In this document: positions 36,521 through 48,489 of the stretch, in pieces
Position numbering within the stretch: position 1 is the first letter of the stretch
Layout of the letters: each line of letters opens with the position of its first letter
Source: Cylicocyclus nassatus
Taxonomy: Eukaryota; Nematoda; Chromadorea; Rhabditida; Strongylidae
DNA: 64,000 nt
Assembly: GCA_958299035.1 (NCBI GenBank)
Contig: CATQJL010000305.1
Location: 76,786,792 to 76,850,791 of the forward strand
Direction: 5' to 3'
The notes under the pieces: model-generated
The model's database searches: none
Seen by the model: the letters and a program-made list of their open reading frames with translations, nothing else
Told to the model about the DNA's origin: nothing
Program-made: the position numbers and the translations under genes

Positions 36521-36757
36521 CAGGGCTCGGCCCAGCTGGCACCGGGTCAAGGAGCATATCGTTTTTTGGGACAAAAAACAGGGATGTGCTTTTTGTGGCC
36601 GAAAAAACACAAAAATTGCGACTTTATTTTAGTCGACGTTTCGTTTTTAAGAGTTCTTTACGTCCAGGATTTGGGATCAAGGGGACTTCATACGAAATTT
36701 CTAAAATCAAAGGACTTCGTTTAAATTTTTCCTGGTACCAGCTTGTGCCGAATCCTG
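36521..36757. mobile_element. hAT-like MITE, family CAGGGCTCGG, copy 2
   Basis: Ends CAGGGCTCGGCCCAGCTGGC and the inverted, diverged partner ending AATCCTG. The flanking octamers CCACGCAC and CCACCCAC match at 7 of 8 positions, which suggests an 8-bp target duplication (hAT). It is non-coding. Confidence 0.75.
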
Positions 36758-38937
36758 CCACCCACTCTTAGACAATATGCCAGGAAACTTCCATTTTTTC
36801 TTTCTTTAGTTTGATATGAAATTACTGAATGGAAATCAAAGCGGCGTCAGCTTGAAATGGTTTTAAAATGAAAAGAGATTGTTTTCGAGAATTAGGATCA
36901 AATAAAAATTCAAAGGCAATTTTTATAGATCTTATCTGGAAAACAAAAATTTGTACTTACGATTGAACAATTAGTAGCATAGCTTAATTCTTATTCATAT
37001 CCTTAGTCACTCACACAAGATTTTTTGATTTCTGAGCATGTAAGAATACTTTAAGGTTTAGAGTTTTTGTGACATCCGGTTTGTAAAGTCGTACCATCGG
37101 AGCAGCTTGTAAGAGAAAATGCTCTATGAAAATCCCCCAATGTCTCATATCAAACTCATTCCATCTTGTTTTCTACACCAAGCTTTTTCAAAAATTCGGG
37201 TACTTGAATAAGCAAAAGTTTTTGCACGCAGAAGTAGACAAATTTTACGTCATAGCTGGAAAAATTTCCTAGATGTGGGCAAAATGTGCCAGCTCATAAC
37301 TCATTCAGCCAGTGACGCCAAACGCCCTTATAAATACCGATAGAAGCAAAGATGAATAAATCTGCTGAATGTTGAAATTAAGAAAACCCATGGGGTTCCA
37401 ATGCGAGCATTTGCGCTACCGCGAAGAGTCATTATGCTGTCATGAATTCGAGTCTTGATTGACTATTTGACACTTTCATCCATTCTCAAGAATAACTCGT
37501 CCCCGTAGATCCTACAAAGAAACTGGCTATTGATGTGTGTGCAATTGCACAGAGTACGCAATGTAAAAAATAACTTCAAAAGCCGAACTCTTCCAGAACA
37601 TATAAGTTGTCTTTGTTTCCGTCATTCACAAGGTCTACTGGCTTTGGATCAATTCAAATGTTGATTTTGCATGAAAATGCATCAAAAAATTCCCGGATAA
37701 GATTGTGTCGAGTACGGACATCGCGGAGTTTGTGCAATTGCACACTTGAACTAAAATCCTTCCAGCTTCATTGTGTGCAGTTGATCCATGCGCAAGCCTG
37801 GGATCGCTTCCCTCTTTTATTTTACTAAAAAAAGTCTATTTTATGGGGCTACTTTTCCCAGTATTCTTTTTTTTCCTCACTTTTTTCCTTCGCAGGATAT
37901 GAGTAGGACATGCTATTTTATTCAAATTGTCTTTTTCTGCTTCGATCGGGAAAAGCTTTTCTTTTTTCTTCTCCTTACCCTTTTAAATTGTGACATCTTC
38001 CTTGAATAAAAGAAAATCTCACTTCTACTGTCTTCAAGTGAAGTTTATTCTACATCAGAACACAAATTCAACAACAAAAGAAGAAAAAGCGCGAGAAATA
38101 TCAAGATCAAAAAATGCCATTTTGTTCCGCCATCTTTGATTCTATGTTCGTACGAATTGATGCAAGTTTTTCATTTACCCTAGATTCTTACAGATAAGTT
38201 CGCTTTTCTGACCCAGATGAGGCCCTTCAGATAAGTCCGCCCTACGAATAAGTTCTTTTTCTTTCCATTATAACTACCCTGAAATCTTGTCAGATAAATC
38301 CGGAATTACCTGCAAACGAACCTATCTGATGAAAGGCCTTATCTAAGAGATCTCAGGGTACGTTTCTTAAAGTGCTAATCAGAGCCGAAACCCTTTTTCT
38401 TTATTTTTCCCATTTTCTTTAATATACCGTCTAAAAGTTTTTTTCTTGTGCATGCTTTCGTTTCAATGAAGCTAAAGCGTTTAGTTTCGGTGTCTTTGGA
38501 TTTGAGAAGTTAAATCTTGAGTTTTCTTTTTCCGACACTTTGCCGTGAACCGACCACAAAAAAAGGAATCTCCTGCAAACTTGCATAGTTTTGTGAGCCG
38601 AAGAAAGGCTTTCAGATCATGATTTCTAAAAGTTTTTGAGCCACGAAGCAAACTTGAACGGTTGCCGCGTTTCTCTTGCTCTATCCATTGTTTACAAGGG
38701 GAACTTGAAGCATTTACGACTGGAAAAGCCGAAAGATGTCTCTCCTCTCCAGCATAGAGAGTATTTAGAATCTCAAAAAAGCAATTTCTGGCTTCTTTAG
38801 AAATTGAAAGAGTAAGCACTTCGAAACTTTTTTCGGGCTATAAAATTTTTTGTGGTAAAGCTATAGACCGGCATAATAGGTGCACATTGAAATGACAAAG
38901 CTCTATTGATTGCAGCATTTTATTGCACATGGAAATA

Positions 38938-39888
38938 TTAGGTTGTCCGGAAATTAATGCCCGTTTTGAATTTCAACCTCAATAAGTCATACACTTCTCA
39001 ATTCTAGATAGGTTGCAAAGTACCATTCGATAGAGCAAAGCAAGCCCTACAAGATGGCTGTCTTGATTTAGCAGCAGCTCTGATCTACCTCGAGTTTCGA
39101 CCCAAAAACTAAAAAGATTCAATTGCCCGAAAAATCGAAAGAAATCGCAACTCAGTTCATAAAAATCCTACAAAAATTCTACTTTGCTCACGTAAACACT
39201 ATACACATAAGACATCTATATACGCCTTTGCCGTATTTTTTCCTCCATTAGAAATCAAAAAAACGGAAATTTTCATGCATTTCCCAAGGTGATGCTGTGC
39301 CATCCCCACATAGGCAGTTGTATACCACAAGCCTGTAGTAGCACAGACCTAAATTTTCAGCTCTCTACAAGCTTTAGTTCTCGAGAAATACCGAATATAG
39401 CTTTCCCTAGTTAGGTGCTCCAAGCTAAAATTCAAATTTTTCAAAATTTAAAGCTTGTAGAGAGCTGAAAATCTAGGTCTGTACTTCTATAGGCTTGTGG
39501 TATACAACTACCTATGTGGGGATGGCACAGCATCACTTTGGCAAATGCACGAAAATTTCCGTTTTCTTGATTTCTATTGGAGGAAAAAATACGACAAAGG
39601 CGTATATAGATGTCTTATGTGAACAGTATTTACGTGAGCGGGTTAGAATTTTTGTAAGATTTTTATGAACTGAGTTGCGATTTTTTTTCGGATTTTCGGG
39701 CTGCTGAGTCTTTTTACTTTTTACCTTAAAACTCGAGGTGGATGAGAACTGTTGCAAAAGTAAGATGGCCATCTTGTAGAGCTTGCTTTGCTCTATCGAA
39801 TGGTACTTTGCAACCTATCTAGAAATGAGAAGTGTATGACTTATTGAGGTTGAAATTCAAAACGGGCATTAATTTCCGGACAACCTAA
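38938..39888. mobile_element. 951-bp near-complete palindrome with mariner ends, copy 1
   Basis: The ends are TTAGGTTGTCCGG in inverted orientation, flanked by TA (38936-38937, 39889-39890). Each arm is roughly 430 bp and the two arms are nearly complementary, separated by a short unpaired centre. Copy 2 at 58490-59440 has the same length. There is no ORF of transposase character. A transcript through it would fold into a long double strand. Confidence 0.9.
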
Positions 39889-39934
39889 TACTATTTACAT
39901 AAAAAATTTAAGTGACCCAAGATAATGCAAGAAA

Positions 39935-40228
39935 CATGGAGTGTCCCAAAAAAGTGAACACTCTTTAATCGTCAATAACTCTCCTGTCTCACTGTCCTTT
40001 GCCAATCTTTTAGTATTATTCTGTAGAGCGGGCTTCTACTCAAATTTGCAGTGTGAAGCGTAATTCTGGTTTTTCCTCATTATTATAGCATTATCGTAAA
40101 TCTTTGACAAGGATTTTAGGCCATTTAGGGCCATATTTTGCCTCAGGATTGCATAACAAACCAAAAATTCTTGCACTGGGCTAATCGAAGTCGCCGATTT
40201 TGATATGAAGCTTCCACTTTACTACATA
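39935..40228. mobile_element. Truncated CAGGGTGTCCC-family element
   Basis: The sequence starting near GGAGTGTCCCAAAA repeats the order of the left portion of the 40229-40893 copy (TAATCGTCAATAACTC, GTAGAGCGGGCTTC, ATTATCGTAAA). It stops exactly where that copy begins. It is either a nested insertion with the other half lost or a partial tandem duplication. Confidence 0.65.
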
Positions 40229-40893
40229 CAAAGTGTCCCAAAAAATGTTAACACTGTTTGATGGTTAATAACTCCCTTGTTTTCATGTCTATCGCCGAGC
40301 TTTAGGTGCTATTCTCTAGAGCGAGGTTCAACTTAGATTTGCACTATGGAGCGAATCATCAACCTCTCTTCATTACTGTAGGATTACGGTAGGAACTTCG
40401 ACATGGATTTTAGGTTAGTGGAGGCCATGTTCTGCCTCGGAACAAAGCCAAACAAGTCAGTAACCCTTATACTGTGGCAATAGAAGCCGCCGATTTCAAA
40501 TATAAAGTTTCCACTTTACTGTGATGTTTCCTGGGTTTTCCCAGGTAAACCGTAATAATTGAATTTCCAGCATTTGTCAGAAATGTGATTACACCGTCAA
40601 AAAAGCTAAAAACACTCGTAAAAAGTTGTGTACTGTAATCAGCGTGCGCGAAAACCCTAGTATACAATTTTTCAGATTTTTTGAGAAAAAATTGTTAGAA
40701 AGTTTTACGATGATTTTGTGTGCTCAAATATCGTGATCCTACGGTAACGAAAAAAGATAGGAAATTCGCTCCATACTGTAAATCTCAGTTGAAGCCGGCT
40801 CTACAAAATGGTACCAAAAAGTCGGCAAAACATATGGAAGCGAGAGAGTTATCAACGATCAAACAGTGTTCACTATTTTTTTGGGACAACCTG
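40229..40893. mobile_element. Stem-loop element, CAGGGTGTCCC family, copy 2
   Basis: The ends are CAAAGTGTCCCAAAAAATG and the inverted partner ending GGGACAACCTG, flanked by TA. Inverted arms share GAGCGARGTTCAACTTAGAT-type sequence and GTAGGATTACGGTAGG with copy 1. It is non-coding. Confidence 0.8.
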
Positions 40894-40895
40894 TA

Positions 40896-42121
40896 CATAA
40901 TTCTGTTACGATCTCAGACTTATGTGACAGCTATACTATAGCGTAGAGAAGAGGATTGGAGCGGAACAATAATGTAAAGTATGGCGAACTTTTCATTACC
41001 ACCTTACTTCCACTAAATCCTCCTGGACATTCTTAACACAATTTTTGCACCAACTAATGCCAGTCAGCATTCCAACATCGTAAGTCTCACGTTCCCCAAG
41101 TCTTCCCCAGAACTCGTTTATTTTTTACCCATTCGCATCTTCAGGTGCAAATGGGCAAAAACTGAATGAGATGTCTATCACAAATGTCAGTAGGGTAGGA
41201 AATGATGGCGCGCAAAATCTCATTAGGTCTCACCAGCGGATCGTATGGGTTCCAATTAGGAGCATTCAATCATTTTTAAAAGCTCTGGTCTGGCTGGAGA
41301 CATGCGCGCAAGGTTCCACAAAATGCAGGAACGGATGTTTTCTAGGAGGTTGAAGGCGCAAGCATTAGTTTCAAAAATTTCTAGGTATCTAAGGGTTTTT
41401 TGTAAGTGCTTTGAATCAGAGAAAGTCCAGTACCCGCCGTGTTTAGAGGAACGATGAGAATACTGAGTTGACGTATCCAGCCATGAATATTCATTCAATG
41501 TGAAATTGGAAAATAAAAGCAAATTTTTGTGTTTTAAAAAGAAAGGGTTGTTAAAGCACTTTTAGCCGTCTACAATCACCCTTATAAACTCTGCCATCTG
41601 GAATAATAGAGTGCCCCACCCCCTCCCCCCCCCCCCCCCGCCCACAGAAAATTTGAACTTCACATTGATCTTGTCTCTAACTTGATTAAGAAAATTATCT
41701 TTGATGCTGATTTAGTAGATTTTTTACAAAAAGAATCCAGAGAATTGAAAAACTCCTCTTAAAATCAGTATACTGATTTTGTAGAGAATTATTTGTTGAA
41801 ATCAGCAATTAGGTATAGTTAAATTTATTGAAGGATTTTCCGGGAGGAGTTTTTTATACCTAATATTTGGGAGTTTTTTCTCATTGTCTAAAGGTTCCTA
41901 CTTGGCAGCAAGAACCAAAAGCAAATGACGATTTCGCTTGAGCGAAAAGGTTTGATGGATGTATGATGTAAAAACGCAGTCGGTGATGATAACAATGACC
42001 ATCACGCGGTTATACACTAAAGTACAAAGTTTTCAGGTTTCTCACGATACGCTGGTGCGAAAAAAGGGAGATGAATTCTGAGTCCCTACGTTCATTGCAT
42101 GTACAGTCAAAGTACTCATAA
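40896..42121. other. Intergenic stretch, no confident gene
   Basis: Contains a run of 15 C at 41625-41639. A minus-strand ORF (41522-41256, 88 codons) is open but has no recognisable domain and no supporting neighbours. Confidence 0.4.
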
Positions 42122-42526
42122 TATTAGGTTGGGACTTAAGTGTTGCATGAAATTTAGGAAATTGTTTGAAACTGCTTAGTAATTATTGCATCATGATTCT
42201 ATTTTCTCGTTGTGGTTAATGTATGTAAATCTTTATTATTTTTGTTGAAAAATTATACTTTGAAAACAATCAAAATCCAGAAAAAATGTTGGAGATTTAC
42301 AATTTCCCTTAAAGACATTGAACCAGCACAAATCTAACTTACAAGGGAAGTACTTTTAATGGCCGTGGCCTTTTGATATGAAATGCATATCATCTGAAGC
42401 GGCTTTGAACGCTGATTTCAAATCTGCTTTCCCTTTCTGCGGAGCGCCCTACTGAACAGAGTTATGGAAGCCTGAAAATCCTATCTTGGGGGGGTGGGGC
42501 TCTTTGAGTTTGAGAGCGGTGCTGTG

Positions 42527-42605
42527 TGCGTCGGTGGTGCAGTGGAGTAATGATTAATTCTTGGCATTGAAGGTGAAAGATCGGCATTCGAATCCGGTGC
42601 GGAGC
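42527..42605 (+). repeat. tRNA-like segment in left foldback arm
   Basis: It contains an A-box-like GGTGCAGTGGAG and a B-box-like GCATTCGAATCC at tRNA spacing. The D and anticodon stems do not pair well and the acceptor ends do not match, so it is a tRNA-derived (SINE-like) relic rather than a working tRNA. Confidence 0.6.
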
Positions 42606-43114
42606 GAACCATTTTGCACTTTGAATGTGAGTTCAAAAACCAGTTTAAATCGTCTGCAGTCACTTACTGTGATACTCCTGGCAAATGTGGCCTAAGGGAA
42701 AGACTTTCTGATATAACTGCTTGTAATGAGGCCCTGAAACTACCTGCGTTACCAATTAAACAGGAGTGAACATAATGAAGCATGTTCATTACCATATAAA
42801 GCTCAAGAAATGCGCACTATCATTAATCGAGAAAATGTTCTCTCCTGCCTTCAGTTTAATGGGTACTTATGAGCATGAAAATTGCGCGGAGTTTTTCTTC
42901 ATACGCTGTTCCCGTTGTGAAAAATGTGTGTGTTTTGCCCACTTTACAATTTCGCTTCACCTCTGTACATATTTTTTTGCGGAGAAAACCAAATCTTAAC
43001 AAGCAAGCGGTTTACCAGAAAGTTTTTCTCCTTTGGATCACGTTTGCTAAGGGTATTACAGTAAGTGACTGCAGACGAATTAGATTGGTTTTTGAACTCA
43101 CATTCGAAGTGCAA

Positions 43115-43200
43115 GATGGTTTGCTCTGGACCGGTTTCGAACCAGCGACCTTTCGCCTCCAATGCCAAGAATTAACCATTACACCACTGCGCCGCTAACG
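43115..43200 (-). repeat. tRNA-like segment in right foldback arm
   Basis: On the minus strand the A-box-like TGGTGTAATGG is followed by a perfect B box GGTTCGAAACC. It mirrors the left-arm segment and preserves the promoter boxes better than that copy does. Confidence 0.6.
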
Positions 43201-45341
43201 CAGACAAAGCCCTCATACTCAAAGAGAGAGAGCGTCCTCAAGATAGGATTTTCAGGCTTCCACAATTCTCTTCAGAAGGCGCTCCGCAGAAATGGAAAGT
43301 AGATTTAAAATCAGCGTTCGAAGCTGCTTCAGATGATATGCAGCTCATATCAAAAGGCCACAGCCATCAATAGTACCTCCCTCATTAGTTGAGAAAACTA
43401 TGTCAAAGACCTAGACTAAAAGTAAAATTAGAATTTGCGGACCTTTTGAATTTTTAGCCATCGAAGTCTTGAGGTAATACACTTTACTAACATTTATTGT
43501 AGCGATATGACAACATTGATTTTGGTTAAAACTCTTTTAAAAAGTTCATGGTTTCTTTTACCTAATTTATATAACCTTAAAGTGAATAATTGATTATGAA
43601 AGAGATTGAGAAATTTCACAATTTTGTGCAGACTTACGGCACCTTTATGTTATCGAGGTATATGTTCTTTGAAGAAAAATGAGGAAATCCTAAAGTCTAT
43701 AGGGAAACGGCACCATCATGAACAAACACACAGGCAGGAACTAATCTCAACGACAACATCTCATCGATGCTGGATCATAAATAACCGGATCATGATGGAT
43801 GTTGTAATATGTGATCGTTGACATGATTACAAAACAAAGCGCTGTTTTTCTTACAGATATCTAGATAGGCCTTAGTAGAATAATTTGAAATCTGCGGTCA
43901 AAACAACTTCTACAACCTTACAAGAAAAGATTTTGATTGCATTATGGAGTTGTTGGCTAAAACCCTTTGTTTTTTGACTTTGGCCATTTTTTTTTCAAAT
44001 ATAAGGAATACATTTGTTAAGAAACTTTCTGTTGATCGCAGAACACCCAAAAGAACACATGCCTGACTCCAAAGTATTTTACGATGACTTTCTGAGTCCT
44101 TTATGAGAGCTTCCAATTTCTCAGGAAGTGAAATGACATATTACTTCCAATTCATTTGTACAAGATAGCGCTTTATAAAACAAAAGAATCAAAATGTTAG
44201 CCATACGATTATGAGAAATCATTTCATTATGAGTATAGTAGCATACAAAAATTTTCTGCCTCAAATCAACCAAGTAATTGACGTTAGAAAAGATAAAGGA
44301 CTATTTTCTTTGTTGTAGGACGACAAGAGTTGGATGAAAGTCAGTTTTAGATTCAGCAAGCGCTGTACTTCCGCTCATTTAGCGCGTCTTTGAAGTGATC
44401 AAGCCACTATGGCACTGCTAGTTACTGAACAATTCCATGGAGGAAAGAAAAATGCACGGCGAAAATTCTTGCGCAAAAATCCCACTCTCAAAAACATTTA
44501 CGCAAATATTTGATTATCTTCTGTATTTTTTGCATGTAAATCTCGACGATGATGGTTAGAAGAATGTCATATTAGCAGTTCCTGAGCCTAGTCTTTAATA
44601 CCAAGCAATTGGAGGCTACAGCTATTCATTCGTATGTCGGTACGATCCGCTGCAAGCAATTCACATTTTTCAAGCTTCTGCTGCGCCTGCGCACGACCCA
44701 TTGCAGTTGGGAAAAGCAACTTTTTATTTGGATTCATCGAACCCAAACCCAAAAATCACTGCAAATATGAGATTGAAAATATGCTCGAATGCTAGGATCT
44801 ATTACTGACAACATACAAGCTTCGCACAGGATGAAAATTTATTATTCTTTGCACAGAGCCTTGGGCTGGATGGTTGTGGGACGGCATAGTATGGATAAAG
44901 CTGTAGATATGCAAGCACGGGATCGAAAGGAAAGTACATAAACTTGTCAAAATGAAGTTCAATTGCTCATTATTTATGCGGTTGATGAGCATAAGTCTCG
45001 GGCAAACCTATAGTATAAAGCCTTGTTCCCCAAAAATCATATTTTCGCATTGAAAAAGATCGTATACAATTGCTGTAGGTTTCTGGTTCCAGCAGTGGCA
45101 CTGTAACAACTTCTAAGTTTTTTTTCTTAACCCAACCTACATATAATAAATATCAAATATCAAAAGGTGAGCTTTTGCCATTTCCCAATTGTGCAAACAT
45201 TTGCCTAGCATAGTAATTACCATTTGCTAATTTGAAATCGTGATAGTGAGCTGCAGCTAAGTAAATGTTCATGACCTCACTGGAATAGAGCAAACTCCGA
45301 GACCTTAAAAGGCAGGTTTGGAGCCTGCACGACATCAAACT

Positions 45342-47081
45342 ATGAAGCTGGTATCATTAATTTCTGCGCTTTTTGCAGTGGGATCTGCACAATTTCGTCA
45401 AAGGCTAGGTGAGCAATCTCCTAGATATTTTTCCAGTAATTTTCATACATTCCATGTTGTTTAGATCCCCACAATAATACGCTTGCATGTGCCTGTATAT
45501 TGCGAGACATTGTGAGGCCTATGGATCCAGGTACAACTGTTGGGACTACAAGTGAGCTTTTGATCTCTATTTCTGTAGCCTCTACTACTGAGAATTAAAC
45601 ACTATCGATGAGTTGAGGATACTGTAGATAAACTGTACCGTCCTTTGAGAACGCGGGATATCCCGGAAAAAGAGTTGTCTTAGCTTATACTTTCAAAAAA
45701 GTAACAAGTATAGAAGAAGAAGTAGAAGTAGAAGAAGAAAGGAAGAACAAGAAAGAAGTAAGAGAGAAGAAGAGAAGAAGAAGTATTTTCAGAAGTAGCC
45801 TACATCAGTTGTAAAATTGCTCAAAGACTCAAAGAATTGCTTCACTTAATAATTATAATATACCAAAATTTTCAAAAATTCGAACAAGCCCCGTAAAAAA
45901 GTTTATATTGGCAATGCTGCCACCCACCTTTCAATTTTGGGGTTACGACCGTTAAATTTTTTGAAGCAATCCATATTCCGGAACGTTGCTAGTCTTTCAT
46001 TTGCACATCAAACGGCTTCCCTACCCCCTCCTCCCTCCTCCTGAAAAAGTTTCTTAGACCGCCAGTGCTATTTATTTTAGGTTGGAAAGACAAAAATGTC
46101 GATTTTCGAGTTTTGTTCCCCTAAAATTCATATTTCTCAGGAATTCAAGCATTTACAAGGCCGAAATGCTGATGATCGAAAATCCAAAGGTGTGTAGTAT
46201 ACAACTGTAGAGGGGCCTAGAACTACTGGGGGTGGAGTTTGCCATTTCTTGTTTCCCTATGTCTGTAGAATACAACCGCATATGTGGCAGGATCCTAGAA
46301 CTATTGGGGGTGGAGTTTGCCATTTTTCGTTCTCCTTTTCCTGAACTCTAACGAAAAAATACAGTTAGTATTCCAAGATAAAAGCGTATATCTATTACAT
46401 GCAGGAGCGAGTGAGAGATTCGTAGGAATTTTTGGGCAAAAATTTTTGGTATTATGAGTTGTTCTAATGTTTTAAGTCTAAATGTTGAGTAAATCATGAC
46501 TTCAGCAAATGTTCGTAAGTCGTGTTGTAGAGATTACTTTGCTCTTTCGAACAGTATCTCTACCCTGAATTTGTCTTTTACTTTGCTATAGAAAACGACA
46601 TTCTTTTCTTTCCAAGCTTAATTCTGCGATAATACCTAATTTAATGATAAATAGTGTGGCCTTAAAAACTTGAGGTGTTTTTTATTTCGAGGATCCTTCT
46701 CTAACCCTTGGTGAATATAGATAACGAGGATTAAGGCACTACGACGACGACTGAATCTCCTACCATATCAACAAGCTCGGAAGAATCGATAAAACGATTT
46801 ATACCATACAACTACTGGCAAATTTACAAGAAGAACATTCAAAACGCTAAAGTGAATCCGGTAAGTAAAACCGTTACACACCTTCAATGCTATGATTGTT
46901 CTAGAGAATATCTCAGGAATCGTATATGGACCGCTTTCTTTCACTTTTTCGAGAAGAGCCAACCACAACAACAACACAATCAACTACACAAGAGTTCCTT
47001 GTCCAAGAGGATTCTCCCATTACAGATCTGGGAAAGCAGCTTTTTTATAAATATGTTGAAAAGCTCAGTAAGTGTGGATGA
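45342..47081 (+). CDS. Secreted Thr-rich 151-residue protein, four exons, complete
   Basis: Exons 45342-45408, 45465-45551, 46736-46860 and 46905-47081 join in phase (1, 1, 0). The product is 151 residues. It starts with a signal peptide (MKLVSLISALFAVGSA), followed by QFRQRLDPHNNTLACACILR, with a cysteine pair and an NNT sequon. Next come a Thr-rich segment (GTTSTTTTTESPTISTSS), a charged stretch (RFIPYNYWQIYKKNIQNAKV), a second Thr run (EEPTTTTTQSTTQE), and the end KLSKCG with a TGA stop. Intron 3 is 44 bp (GTAAGT...TTCTAG); the exon 3 acceptor is a weak TTAAG. Thr runs suggest mucin-type O-glycosylation. Reading through the exon 2 donor would give a short alternative tail. I recognise no family; secretion is inferred. 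Confidence 0.7.
45705..45785. repeat. Purine-rich (GAA)n microsatellite
   Basis: GAAGAAGAAGTAGAAG-type imperfect repeat inside intron 2 of the Thr-rich secreted protein gene. Confidence 0.8.
46077..46621. mobile_element. Mariner-like MITE in intron 2 of the Thr-rich protein gene
   Basis: The left end TTAGGTTGGAAAGACAAAAA and the inverted right end (TTAAGCTTGGAAAG) pair, followed on both sides by ATGTCGNTTTTC. The TA flanks have decayed. It carries the GTAGAG...TTTGCTCTTTCGAA module shared with 11677, 38938 and 58490. An internal ~73-bp segment is duplicated (about 46187-46330, core GGGGGTGGAGTTTGCC). Confidence 0.65.
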
Positions 47082-47095
47082 GGTACAAAAGTCAA

Positions 47096-47101
47096 AATAA
47101 A
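47096..47101 (+). terminator. Polyadenylation signal AATAAA
   Basis: A canonical AATAAA 15 nt after the TGA of the Thr-rich secreted protein gene. It supports the 3' end chosen for that gene. Confidence 0.6.
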
Positions 47102-47449
47102 GGCCTTTCAATGTTTTTAAGGAGCACAGTTCGGTTTCTTGGATCGATTTATTTGTAGCTGCGAAGGGGATCTAGCAGCCGTGCTGAACTCGAAGACCTT
47201 CATCTCTATGAGTCTCATACACGACTGATGTTCTGCATGTAGACATTGATACCCTGGAATTTGCAATTTTCAATTTTTACCAATTTTGAAGCTGACATGA
47301 TGTTTTCTTTGAAAATTGTTTTTCGATCGCATTCAGGTGTATACCGTGCTGTTCTTTCAACCTAAATCTATTGTAGCATATTGCATTGAATTGTTCCAAG
47401 TCAATAAATATGTTTTTTGTTTGGCAAAAATGAAGGGCTGTTGGCTGTT

Positions 47450-47603
47450 AGGCTGTTGCATGACGAAGGCGCAATAACTTCAGGCGCTAACGCGGCTTTA
47501 TTAGCCGCAGAGCGCATCAGACGCAGGATTTACAACGGTGAAGGTAAGCGCGCGCCGCCCGCTCAACTAATACTGCTTCTGCGCCTTCGTCATGCAGTAG
47601 CCT
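47450..47603. repeat. MITE with AGGCTGTTGCATGACGAAGG ends
   Basis: The left AGGCTGTTGCATGACGAAGG is mirrored by a right end differing at two positions. The interior is GC-rich and includes a small GCGGCTTTATTAGCCGC hairpin. It is non-coding. TTA-like triplets flank it, but the exact target duplication is unclear. Confidence 0.65.
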
Positions 47604-48008
47604 TTAGTTCAAAAAATACAGTCGCTCCTCAAGTAGCGTGAATTTGAGAAGCGCGCTGGGACTCGCGCCAATTGTCAACTCAACCGTCTTCTTCAAAAAC
47701 TTTAGCTTAGTTTCTTACTACAAGGATTTTGTGTTGTACATATTATCTCATGGCGGTCTCAGGGTTTCCGGGGAAGAGGAAGGGTGCAAAAATTTTATCT
47801 TTTTCAACTAATTTTCTAAACTTTTGGACAATTTCAACAAAATTTTAACTTTCTAACTCTGTGACGCAGTTAGCCACGCATCCCGAAAATTTTTTGGGGT
47901 GCTTTCAAAATTTTTGGGAGTCCATGAAAAAAGGAGCGTAGCTTTAGCCACGCTCCCGAAAATTCTTTAAAAGGCTACTTTGGATAAACAATTTTAAAAA
48001 TCAATTAC

Positions 48009-48489
48009 CCTATTTTCCGGATTATAAGCCGCACCTTATATAAGCCCGCCGCAGCGTACAATGGCGAAGCGCCTTCAAAAAAAATGTTCTGAACTTAACA
48101 GATTAAAGACTCGATGCATTTTGTGACTGCTCTTCACTATGCATTTTCATGTCATCAGGTATTCTATTACTCTTTCCGAAAGATGGGGACCATTCCAAGG
48201 TTTCGGTTGTATTTTCTTTCGTAGATACATTGAAGTTGACGGTGCTTTTTTTCATTTTCAATGATGGTACTGATGTTAGGGCCGTGCTTTGTTCGAATTC
48301 ATTGGTATCGTTTTATTTCAACGGTGCTTTCAATTCTTTCACAAAAAAACGAAAGCAGAAAGTTACTGTCAGGCTACTAGGTGAAATAGATAGTATTGGC
48401 TGTTTGTGCAGCGTCGCGCATCGAGACCGCCATCGCACGTTAGATCTCGCGCGGTGAAAATAATTGCGACTTATGCGCCGGAAAATAGG
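48009..48489. repeat. MITE with CCTATTTTCCGG ends
   Basis: The ends are CCTATTTTCCGGATTATAAG and a diverged inverted partner, 481 bp apart. The plus-strand ORF inside (48149-48457) has no recognisable domain. Superfamily not assigned. Confidence 0.6.

Larger units (their letters stand above)
42342..43384. mobile_element. Foldback element, family FB, copy 2 (1043 bp, tRNA-like arms)
   Basis: TIRs start CAAGGGAAGTAC and TGAGGGAGGTAC. Each is followed by TGGCCTTTTGATATG, a GAACGCTGATTT-like block and a GCGGAGCGC-like block. It is flanked by TTA at 42339-42341 and 43385-43387. Arms of about 340 bp each enclose a tRNA-like segment pointing inward. The family and TSD type match copies 1 and 3. Confidence 0.85.
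42124..45140. mobile_element. Possible old mariner-type element carrying a nested foldback
   Basis: The left end TTAGGTTGGGACTTAAG and the inverted right end (TAGGTTGGGTTAAG on the minus strand, 45140 leftward) could be TIRs. The left flank is TA; the right flank has decayed. The foldback at 42342-43384 sits inside. Removing it leaves about 2 kb, enough for a mariner, but no transposase motif is readable. The pairing of these two ends is an inference. Confidence 0.4.

Noticed and set aside
38481..38819. 112-codon minus-strand ORF
   Set aside because: No domain, no leader, no partner exon; possible terminal exon but unsupported.
41256..41522. 88-codon minus-strand ORF
   Set aside because: Open frame only; no family resemblance or splice context.
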